From Siphonodentalium dalli (taxonomy: Eukaryota > Mollusca > Scaphopoda > Gadilida > Siphonodentaliidae), in NCBI GenBank assembly GCA_032622095.1, contig CP136061.1:50165797-50229796 (forward strand): a DNA stretch of 64,000 bases. The letters are read 5' to 3'. Shown piece by piece: positions 23,480 through 33,169 of the stretch; positions within the stretch are counted from its first letter, which is position 1; every line of letters begins with the position of its first letter. The translations under genes and the position numbers were made by a program. The notes below the pieces were generated by a model. The model did not search any database. It saw only the letters and a program-made list of their open reading frames with translations, and was not told where the DNA came from.

Positions 23480-24826
23480 CCTGGACATTTACAACACCGC
23501 AACTCCAGCCATCACCATCGTGAAAGGATTATCCAGTGATATTCATAGTAATGTTGTTGTATTTGCCGTCGTTTTATTTATTTATTTTTAATATTTTTTG
23601 TGCTGCCGGGGATAGATCATAATATTTAACTGGCAAAAGGACAACAAATTCATCAATTATCGCAATAAATTATTGTTGAAACTGTTCCTGGAATTAGAAG
23701 TGTACTGCTTGTACTGCACAAACTTGCCCATGGATATCAATGTTCACATGTGGGAGATGTTAGACACAACCCTAAATTGAATGTAAATGTTTTAACTGTT
23801 AACTTTATAAGACTGTTATGACGATTCACGTCTTGTCGTTTATAAAGATCGTATATAGTTCGTTTAGCAGTATATGAATGAGACTCCGCGAATGCTCCAT
23901 GTCTATTATATGTTAGTAAATATGGGTTCTTATTGATTGAAACTATGTATAAGGGGTTGCCATCTAGATCAAACAAGGAAGCTATTAAAGCTGATTCTGG
24001 CGTTGTATTTTTCACTTTCATAACGAACTTCAGTTCTGCCGTAAATGGTGCCGTGCATAATTTATCTGGGTTGAATTTTGTTCAATAAAGATACTGTTTT
24101 GCATCGTCACCAGATCCTAACTCTGTAGATGATATGGCCACAAAACAATTCTTAAACACGTAGTTGCACTCAGAATAAATGAAATTAAGCCATAAAATGC
24201 TGGTAAAAATGCTCGCTCTCAGCTGTCGAATGTTTACAATTGGATGCTACTTCTTAACTTTGACCTTTTACCGGCCGGTGGGTTGGGTGAAATGCTATAG
24301 GGCATCGGACCATATGAAACCATCGACCATCTTGAAAATCGCGAACCAATGATAAGGCTTATGAATGGAACAATGGTCGGGTCGGATCATGCATGTAATA
24401 AATAATAACATTTTAGAACTTTATCAAATTCCATATTACATTGGAAAGATGAAACTCCGAAACAGTTATATCGCACATGTCTAGTACATATATTAAAACG
24501 AAGAAACGAGGTTTATTTTCGATGTACCAGTTAATGTTTCGAACGGAACTGTATTTATTTTGAGTCCGATTGCAGTGGTTCACGCTGTCAACAATGTAGG
24601 GGGAGAACGACTTGTAATGGAGAAGAACTGGTGCATAGTCATAGCTGGTGTGAGCGTGTTTTTTTTTATAACTTGATGGACACTTTTGTGCCACATATGC
24701 TATCTTTCGGATATACATAGTTTACCCATTGACATGATATACCGCAGGCCCCAAACTTATTGTTAACCAGACTTATCATAATTGGGCCAGATAAGTTAGA
24801 GAAATGTTATCATGAAATATACTTAC
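23480..24826. other. Unrecognised DNA, expected place of a fourth exon of the duplicated STMC6-like copy
   Basis: Minus-strand ORFs of 94 codons (23737-24021) and 101 codons (24413-24718) show no family resemblance that I can name. If the duplicated STMC6-like copy still had its last exon, it would lie here or further left. I searched for a basic start after an acceptor and a PPxY-coding stretch and found neither convincingly. Confidence 0.4.
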
Positions 24827-24900
24827 TGATACAAATCTTGATACAGGAAAATACAAAACTTAAGAATGCACATACTGCTAGCAGAATCACCACCCAATAC
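24827..24900 (-). pseudogene. STMC6-like copy b, exon 3 (transmembrane segment)
   Basis: Bounded by an acceptor TTTTCTTCAG (24901 side) and donor GTAAGT (24826-24821). The 74 bp enter in phase 2 and leave in phase 1 exactly as exon 3 of the intact copy. The reading is YWVVILLAVCAFLSFVFSC then IKICI: an aromatic start, a hydrophobic membrane span and cysteines. The exon itself is undamaged; the copy is called a pseudogene because of exon 1 and the 1/2 junction. Confidence 0.7.
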
Positions 24901-25284
24901 CTGAAGAAAATACAAATTCAGATTCAGTTTATTCTGTTAATCGATATGTGGATATTACAGACAAAATATTTATGACATCAAGATATTCAAGTACGACATA
25001 TAATAACAACAAATTTCACACAAGGAATACATGAGTGATTAGATATTTGGTGAGTTTCAGTTCGGGTGATGATTTCAGGTACTGTGGGCGGAGAATTTAT
25101 AGTCAGGGGTATATAGGTATTTTAAAAATAGGGGTGGGTTCATGGAATGTTAGTATTATAGACTCGAATGGACTTGCCAAAAATATCCTGGACTTTCTTT
25201 TTGAAATAAACACATAAATATTATCGGCGGCTTTTAATGCTCTTTGTGAGACGGTTATTATAATTTTTGCTCGGCTGACAAAAA

Positions 25285-25715
25285 ATCAGAACGTGTTTAA
25301 AGCCAAATGGCGGTTTGCGTTCCAAAATACACCTAATAACATTCTCTTTTGAATTTCTCTCGGTATCGAAATAGGTCGATAATTACTTGTAACTACCTTT
25401 CTTCGGGCATTATATATCACAGAAAGACGCATTGGAGTCAAACAAATACAACTTTGAACACGGTGTTTGGGTCCCAAAATAAACAACAGCCATGTGCACG
25501 GAATGGAACAGAAAAGATTGGTTCGTGGTAGATTATTCCTGAAATGGTAGAAATAAAGAGCGTTTATTTCATTTCATCAAAAATTGAAAATAGCTGGAAA
25601 ATGGCTGTTACCATGGCAAGTATGTTTAATGGCATATGAAGCCGCTACATCAATATTGCGTTTATTAATCAACCTATCTTATACCTCCTCCAAATTATGT
25701 ATATAAAATTAAAAG
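25285..25715 (+). repeat. Dispersed repeat X, copy 2
   Basis: Same order of blocks as 17.25-17.70 kb. This copy contains an extra AAATGGTAGAAATAAA stretch before GAGCGTTTATTTCA that copy 1 lacks at the same place, which shows an 18-bp length difference inside the recurring AATAAAGAGCGTTT motif. Confidence 0.75.
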
Positions 25716-25840
25716 TCGATATATGGCCATAAAAACCTATTAATGGGCCCATGGATCAGATCAAATATATTCTGGTTCATAGTGTGGTTTTATTGTGTTG
25801 AATCGGACAGGACATCTTGCCATCTTTAATTACTGCATGG

Positions 25841-26205
25841 GTTATAATATGTTTATAATATGTTTATAATATGTTTATAATATGTTTATAATATGATTAT
25901 AATATGATTATAATATGTGTTTATAATATATGTTTACCATATGTTTATAATATGGTTATAATATGTTTATAATATGGTTATAATATGTTTATAATATGTT
26001 TATAATATGATTATAATATGATTATAATATGTGTTTATAATATATGTTTACCATATGTTTATAATATGTTTATAATATGGTTATAATATGATTATAATAT
26101 GGTTATAATATGTTTATAATATGTTTATAATATGTTTTAATATGGTTATAATATGGATATAATATGGTTATAATATGGTTAAAATATGTTTACAATATGT
26201 ATAAT
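25841..26205. repeat. 11-bp AT minisatellite (GTTTATAATAT)n
   Basis: About 33 head-to-tail copies of GTTTATAATAT with variants GATTATAATAT, GGTTATAATAT and GTGTTTATAATAT. It ends about 30 bp from the donor of exon 2b, inside what would be intron 2 of the duplicated copy. Confidence 0.95.
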
Positions 26206-26237
26206 TTGGTAGATTTTCTACACCAATAATATTTTAC

Positions 26238-26343
26238 CTGCAACACTTGGTGCCATCCAAGCAGCAGAACTGACCAGACGAGCAATATACCTCGTTGAAG
26301 CCAACGTAGTAACACACATCTACTCCATATACGAATGAAAGTC
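26238..26343 (-). pseudogene. STMC6-like copy b, exon 2 (six-cysteine ectodomain)
   Basis: Acceptor TTTTCAATTTCAG and donor GTAAAA border 106 bp with the same phases as exon 2 of the intact copy. It reads LSFVYGVDVCYYVGFNEVYC then SSGQFCCLDGTKCC: all six ectodomain cysteines are kept, with one residue inserted before the last pair. Its first two bases are GA where the intact copy has GC. Joined to the final T of exon 1 this makes TGA instead of a cysteine codon. Confidence 0.75.
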
Positions 26344-27254
26344 CTGAAATTGAAAACGCCCATACAGGTGCGCAATTTTACGGTCATGCCTCATTTGAAT
26401 CTCCAAATTACCCGTACGTTACTTGGAATGAGGGATACCACAGATGGATAAATATATACCATAAAGATATATTCTTTAAAAAACTCACAAAAGTCATAGT
26501 ATAAGCTGTTTTCAATTTCTCATATAGAAGAGGGAGAAACGCTCTTTATTTTTACCACATTAGGAATAGATTAACTAGAGGCTCTTTTATTCCATATTGA
26601 ACAAATCCGGACCAGTTCTATTGAATAATTTCACAATATGCATTCCTTCAGAAAACAATGCTAATCTCCATTTTCATTATAGTATACACCCAGTCTCTTT
26701 AAAAAGCCGACGAAAATTTTACAATATTTAAGTCTCTGGATATCTCATTCATAATCAGTTACTGAATTGATGGGATTCCCCCATTCCATTGGAGAGTGGC
26801 GAAGCACGCGCGTGATTTAATTGGTTTATGCCATAACGGATAACTTCACAGATGAGAGGTCAATGATGTGTTGACAAGTTTCCCACGCGTTGTTTTAACT
26901 CAACTATTGTTCGAAAACTGATAGGAGACATCGATGTTCGTGACTGATTATTCTTTCGCATCTGATTGTATTTATAACTATTTCTAAATAATACGATTCT
27001 CACAAACATCAACTATGCCAGGAATGCACTCCATATTTGGAAATGGTTTATTACGTCATGTTGGGAATGCCGCGTCTTTGTAGAAATGAAATTTAGTGGA
27101 CACTTACAGAGACGTACATCCGTTAGGATTATCTTCGTCTTTTTAAAGAGACTGGCATACACCACAACATGTCGCATCGATGTTGTCGTATATAGTATTG
27201 GAATTCTAACCACATCCCTGTCACAGTCACACCCAAACTTGGCCATATACTTAC

Positions 27255-27280
27255 ACGAAAGTATCAGCAGTGCAATCCAT
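27255..27280 (-). pseudogene. STMC6-like copy b, exon 1 with 23-bp deletion
   Basis: CAAAATGGA followed by TTGCACTGCTGATACTTTCGT and a donor GTAAGT matches the start codon context and the end of exon 1 of the intact copy. 23 bp between two GGA trinucleotides are missing (26 bp here, 49 there). The deletion shifts the ATG out of the frame of exon 2. The frame that would match the intact protein (IALLILS) has no ATG and reaches TGA at the exon junction. It lies about 0.9 kb upstream of exon 2b, in the expected order. Confidence 0.6.
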
Positions 27281-28149
27281 TTTGATTGGAGTACTCCACA
27301 AGTTAACGAGTACACATCCCACGATTATCTCGGGTATGGTGTCTGTCATAACCTGTGGTGTAGACTCCGACTTTTTATCCTTTTATCGCTGATAACGATA
27401 ATATAGCTGAAATAGTAACCCATAACCTGCCGATCCAACCACATCACGTGCATAAACGTCAGATCGCGTCGTGTTAATGTACTTATAGTATGTGGGAAAA
27501 CAATGGCACCTTGTTTATGTTTGTGTTAAAAGCAAGGTATGTATATTTTCAACATCGGGAGATATTGTGCTATAGAATTAGGCTATATTCCAAAGTATGT
27601 GACGTGACCTCTAAATCCAAGATGGCTGCCATTCTAAGCAAAAAATCGAGTATATTTTCCTTGGATTTTTGCACGTATATCCTGACCATATGTACCGCAA
27701 ACAGCCGCGGTGTGTCCCCAATGAATCCGTTTCACCTTACATCAGGGATGTTGAAAAAATATTCCAGACACTTATGAGGATTTTTTACCTTTGGCCATTT
27801 ATGAGACCCACCCACTCATCGACCCTAAAATTTTATTTCCGTTTTAGAAAGTTTTTTCGACAATTTTACGACACCCATCCACCCCCCCCCCCCTCCCCCC
27901 CTATAAACAGGAAATCCAAAATGTTCGGAAGAATATTAGAATTTTTACCACTTACTGGCGTCTGTTTTCTATCTACTACCTATTACAGATTGGTGTATGT
28001 GATGGGGTCGTCCCGTTTTGCAGACACCTATTGTTTTCGGTAGGTTAGGGTAAAGGTGTGAATAATCCTCTTAATGACTACTTAGGCCTTTCCTAGTTTG
28101 TTTGATTGGATTCGGTTTTTTTCCTGCCCTTTTTATTATGAGAAAGAAC

Positions 28150-28640
28150 CGAGGTTTGGGTTGATTTTATGACTGTTTATTAGTTATGGATAATATAAAA
28201 TACATGCAAATAATAATTACAAAAACATGAGGTACAAACATTAACGAATTAGAAACTTATAAATGACAAAAACATGCTCAATGACCGCATAACTTGACCA
28301 TCTCATCCAGGAAATATACTTCATCTATCTCGCCTGCTACACTATCTTGAAATGAAGTCTGGAATTTTCTAAGGCACGATACTTTCTCTTCTGTGTGGTC
28401 ACTCATACAAATAATGTTCTGTATCTTCATATATGTTCTCAAAATATATTTTGGATCATCAGTCAGGAATCGCTCAAACTTATGTGCTTTTAAATCACTA
28501 CAACCAATGCGTATTCTCGCATGTACTATCTGTGTGAGACTCTGTCTCACGTTTTCCTTCATAAATATACACTGGAATAATTGGATCACCCCGTTTCAGA
28601 GTGTATTTCAACAACGAAATTGATTTTGATTTTCCTCATC
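28150..28640 (-). pseudogene. LINE 3' relic, ORF2 tail
   Basis: A minus-strand frame (28278-28589) contains QSLTQIVHARIRIGCSDLKA and FLTDDP. A one-frame shift then gives YEDTEHYLYE followed by PHR, the usual zinc-knuckle tail (C-x-C...E-x-x-HYL-x-E-C) of animal LINEs with its cysteines lost. The DNA after the stop is AT-rich, as in a LINE 3' UTR. Assigned from the tail pattern only. Confidence 0.45.
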
Positions 28641-29145
28641 TAAGCAGTTCCATAATCCAGGACCTGATTGAAAGAAAGAGTTCAAGAAACTTTTAATCGG
28701 ATTTTGAGAGTATACCCAGCTCAAATTATTTGCTGTTCTCATTTCGTAGTCACTAATATCTGATACCCGTCTTGGAATTTGAAGAAAAATTTATAGTTGG
28801 GATATAGGTTTGATAGTTGGGTGTGGTTTTAGCCAAAATCTATTATTGGAACCTTTACACTGGTATAGTCTATATTGGTATTTTAGTAATTTTCCCCACG
28901 GGCCTGTGGTGGTATATACCCCGTTTCCTTGTAAAGTAAAGTATGACTTGTCCCCCCTGATCGCACCACTGATGGACCTCAACTTCTTGGTAGATTGATG
29001 AAACTGTTTACAATCATTCCGCACTGTCGATTACTAAGAGTCATCCTGAATTTGGATTTTATTGCAAAGATTCGTACTTGTATATCGGCAAAATATGTCT
29101 GTATTGCGTGTCTAGTTGGATGCTATAACGATTTAAAAACCTCGA

Positions 29146-29527
29146 AACTCGAAAGCTGGATCTGATCCCGGTTGCATTCCTGTTACTCGAAAGCTGGATC
29201 TGATCCCGGTTGCATTCCTGTTACTCGAAAGCTGGATCTGATCCCGGTTGCATTCCTGTTACTCGAAAGCTGGATCTGATCCCGGTTGCATTCCTGTTAC
29301 TCGAAAGCTGGATCTGATCCCGGTTGCATTCCTGTTACTCGAAAGCTGGATCTGATCCCGGTTGCATTCCTGTTACTCGAAAGCTGGATCTGATCCCGGT
29401 TGCATTCCTGTTACTCGAAAGCTGGGTCTGATCCCGGTTACATTCCTGTTACTCGAAAGCTGGATCTGATCCCGGTTACATTCCTGTTACTCTGAAGCTG
29501 GACCTAATGGAGGTTATATTCCTGTTA
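29146..29527. repeat. 38-bp tandem repeat, about 10 copies
   Basis: Units read GAAAGCTGGATCTGATCCCG then GTTGCATTCCTGTTACTC, nearly identical for eight copies and decaying at the right end (CTGAAGCTGGACCTAATGG). GGATC-T-GATCC inside each unit is palindromic. There are no unique spacers, so it is not a CRISPR array. Confidence 0.95.
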
Positions 29528-30634
29528 CTCTGAATAATTTGCTCATATTTCAATTCGCCCAGTATTATAATTAATATAAAACTGAGCGAAAACATTTCCA
29601 AGTTTACGCGATCCACATGGAGATTAAGACGGTCACGGTAATGAGTTTAATATATTACGAACTGTTGGACTGAATGGAAAATTATATTTACATGCGTGCT
29701 CTCAAAGGCAACATGTTTCTCATGTGTAAAACAAGAAAACCATAGTCAGAAATGGTAACGCCACCAAGATCATATTATTAGCCATAAATATAAATTATAA
29801 TATAAAATATATTGGTTACATGAATGCACCGCCTCAGAATTACGTTAAAACAACTAATCCTTCAAATTATTACAAAAAATTACATCTTATTACTGCAGGT
29901 TTTTCATTCACCAAACCAGAAAGCTTCTAAATGCGGATAAAAAATTGGGTTCCCGCCATAAAATCTTCAAGTGTGCATGGCTCAGCCATTGTTCATACCT
30001 AAACATCGAACGCAATTAACGCGGTCATAATAGTTACATACTGCAACTATAAGACATCCATCGAATACACACCCCACAAAAACCCGAAATGTGTTGTCCT
30101 GCGAGACATCCCATCGCTATAACTCAATTTGACACGGCCAGATTAGCCTTTCTACAATATCCTAAAACAATAAAGCTTCTCAAATCATCGGCATAGTCAA
30201 TAGAACTTTCACGAACTTGGTCATTCCAACTACAGCTTTTACCGGAATCGGGGTCGCAGTAAAACATTAACGCGTCCCAAAATAACCGGAAAAAAACAAT
30301 TATCTATTTATAAAATCCCCATAGGTCCACAGATTTCTAAAATTTGCCCAACAGTATACACCGGTGGCGTTAATGATAAATTATAGTTATGAACATAACT
30401 GGTTTTACGCGAAAGTTACCATTAGATGCAATGCAGTTTACTAGTAGTTATATTCCTTAGATTGCGTATCAGCAAATGGTTACAATGGTTAAGCAAGTAC
30501 GGGGTTAATTAAAATTCGCGGGCTGTTAGAGAGCTGAGCAAAAGCCATGCAATGGATCGAGACAATGTCACCGGTTCAAGCATCGGTCAGTAATTTAATC
30601 AGTCGTCGGCAATGTCATTATTGGACAAGCCTAA

Positions 30635-31088
30635 TTAACCCTTTACCCAACAAAACGGACAAAAACGCCCAAATAAAGCTTCAACAGGCTAAAATATCTT
30701 CGGTCTGTCTCAATAACACCATACAAATATGGATGTCATTGGAACCGGTTCATTGACCACATTGTAATGGTTACAGTTATGCCCTGTGCCAATGCATTCT
30801 CTTATATATGCGTGTCGACTCGCATATATAAGAGAATGCATTGGCCTAAACAAATTCTTTTTTTAACACTTTTTACCATTTTTTCTTACATTCTTTAACA
30901 ATTTTATAATTTTTTCTTACATTTTTAAACAATTTTTATAATATTTTTCTACATTCTTTGACAATTTTATCATTTTTAATATGTGTTAAGCCAATGCATT
31001 CTCTTATATATGCGAGGCAACCTATGGTCGACTCGCATATATAAGAGAATGCATTGGCACATGGCCGTTCTGTTGGGTAAAGGGTTAA
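30635..31088 (-). mobile_element. TTAA MITE family A, copy 1 (454 bp)
   Basis: TTAA-CCCTTTACCCAACA at the left and TGTTGGGTAAAGGG-TTAA at the right: a TTAA target duplication with CCC-starting inverted ends is the piggyBac-superfamily signature. Inside are an arm with AAGCTTCAACAGGCTAAAAT, two palindromes (about 30788-30845 and 31001-31059) and an AT-rich linker with repeated TTTTTCTTACATT. No transposase is encoded. Confidence 0.85.
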
Positions 31089-32950
31089 AAAACTATCTGA
31101 AAAGGAAAACTATGCTTTATGCTAAACTGATAATCTCAACCAATATGATACAAGAACGACCCAAATAATCTATATGGCATTGTTTGTTAGGGTTAGTTTA
31201 CATTGCTGTAGATCTGTACACAGTTCTGCACGCATACTAATGTAAACGGGTTTATATAGAAATGCACACAGAAAGAAAACGGTATTCGTTCGTGTGAGCA
31301 AAAATCGTGTCCGTTATAAGTCACGGTCAACACCGAGGCATTGCGACAGGCAAATCTGATTTGATTTGATTAATTGTTACTCGGGCTTGGCGAATGTGCT
31401 TAATCTTTCTTTGTCATTTCAACCCATGTATTTCACACTGTGTAATCGAGTATATCATATTAATATTTGTTCTATTAGGAGTTTGGTAATACCTTAGTAC
31501 ACTCAGTGAACAACAGGGCGACCGCAAAAGCAGAACATAACAAGGCCGCTATCACTGATGTTGACAAGCGCTCCATATAATCTAGGTCGTTTTGTTATTA
31601 TATGCTCACAAAGTTGTAATTAGATGGAAAATAATTCCGCACATTTCTGTGATAGTGGTCGTAGATGAAGTACATGTAGCCCTATTTCTATTTGTGTACA
31701 CTATTGTTTATTGTGTATTCCTATGCGATTTGTTCTCGTGCGAATTTCATTCTTTCTTTGAACCATTATCAACTGGTGTAAGAATAAACTGCTTTGGTCT
31801 GCTGATAGTTGATTAATTTTTTTGTGTCTGGCCTAAACTGACACGACTCATAGTGAATTGTCAATTACCAGAGTATACTGATGAGTGCGCGTTCACTATC
31901 AGTAATCATATTGTGATCACATTATTCTGCGACACGTGACTCCACCCAGATCTGTATACAGATCTACAGCAATGTATACATACCTATACAGATATTCCAG
32001 ACCGAAGGTACACATGAGTGTTTTGTTCTGAAGTCAGCCTCCGATACAGTTTTGTTAGTTGCTTGTCAATGATGTCCATAACTATATTGAATATCAGAAC
32101 GAAAATCCGGAGCATCACATATAAGCACACAAAGAACAGGTATGATTTGTAGATGTATATTTTCGTCGGGATGGTGTTTAATCAACACACTCTAACTTCA
32201 GGAACGATTCAGAAAGAAAACCGCCATCAGATACAAGACTTTTACGAAAATATTTTTTGTCAGTTTTGAATTCACGCACTGTGGGGCACGAATTCAATAC
32301 TGAATGAAAAAAGATTTTGCGATAATTTAAATACGGCGAAGATATTCAATCCTAATTACTATATGTTTATGTTATTATTTGCGCTATTAAAGGGGTTCTC
32401 TACGCCAATTTCAATAAATTCCCAGTATTATCGATAATATTTAGAAAACTAAGTAATTTTAGTTGGAGATGTATTCTGTAAGCCTTCAGATGAACAGATT
32501 ATCTTTAAATCAAAGTTAATCATTCGCACACAGGATCGTGTAAAAAAGTATGTTGATACGGGGCGTAAACTCAAGCCTATCACTGACTAGTGACTATACA
32601 ATAACATAATGAATATATGGAACTAGTATGCATATAATATAACATTTATTTGCTACATTTGCTTGAAAACTGTAAACAAATTACTCCACGACGATTGTTC
32701 TATCTTAGCATTCCGGCTTATCTGCATCCGTAACAATACTTCGTACTCGACTTGCTAACAATAGAAATCAGATTACCTTATGCTGCAAAGTAGAGACTAT
32801 AGAAACCAACAACAACATTTGAGTTCATTATCCCTTTAATTTATAATATCCATGCTTGGACGTGGTCATTTCCATTGACCAGTTGTATGCATCATTATAG
32901 GGCTGGGCTTCCATATTCTAAGCCGCTACTAATAAAATTAACAATGAAGT
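31089..32950. other. No gene; inverted-repeat element 31200-31975
   Basis: ACATTGCTGTAGATCTGTAC at 31200 recurs inverted at 31952-31975 with two mismatches, enclosing about 780 bp without coding potential: another MITE-like element. The rest of the interval, between the end of the intact STMC6-like gene and the TTAA MITE, shows nothing I recognise. Confidence 0.45.
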
Positions 32951-32977
32951 GAAGTGTTTAATAATAACTTTCATTAA

Positions 32978-32983
32978 TTTATT
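32978..32983 (-). terminator. Polyadenylation signal AATAAA of the STMC6-like gene
   Basis: On the minus strand AATAAA lies about 30 bases after the TGA stop at 33012-33014, giving a very short 3' UTR. It is the first AATAAA after the stop. Use is inferred. Confidence 0.5.
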
Positions 32984-33011
32984 GTCATGTTATCCCCGAG
33001 TGCCATGTTAA

Positions 33012-33169
33012 TCAGTATTGAGGTTTCTGGTCATAACCGTAGGTGGACGCAGTTGAGTATCCTGTAGGTTGACTAGAATAAGGTGGCGGCGCATTTACTG
33101 TAACTGACGTCACTGGTTGCTGCATTTGTCTCACCGGTACCTGGGCCGTGGCTGACAAACGTCTCCTTC
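33012..33169 (-). CDS. STMC6-like gene, exon 4 (PPPY cytoplasmic tail)
   Basis: Acceptor TTTGTTTTTAG precedes 158 coding bp in phase 1. They encode RRRLSATAQVPVRQM, then the PPPY motif in VNAPPPYSSQ, and end KPQY-stop. The arginine run directly after the membrane span fixes the orientation as cytoplasmic C-terminus. Confidence 0.8.

Noticed and set aside
24413-24718. ORF as exon 4 of the duplicate (weak resemblance of a tyrosine-rich stretch)
   Set aside because: No acceptor in the right phase, and the resemblance is limited to a few residues.
27013-27315. 100-codon minus-strand ORF as a gene of its own
   Set aside because: Its nominal start codon is GTG, it overlaps exon 1b of the STMC6-like duplicate, and it has no family resemblance.
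29146-29527. Possible CRISPR-like regular array
   Set aside because: Units abut directly with no unique spacers, and the window is eukaryotic.
32762-32830. Signal-peptide-like minus-strand exon (MLLLVSIVSTLQHK) as first exon of the duplicate
   Set aside because: It ends in phase 0 with a weak GTAATC donor, whereas exon 2b needs phase 1; a better-matching exon 1 relic exists at 27.28 kb.
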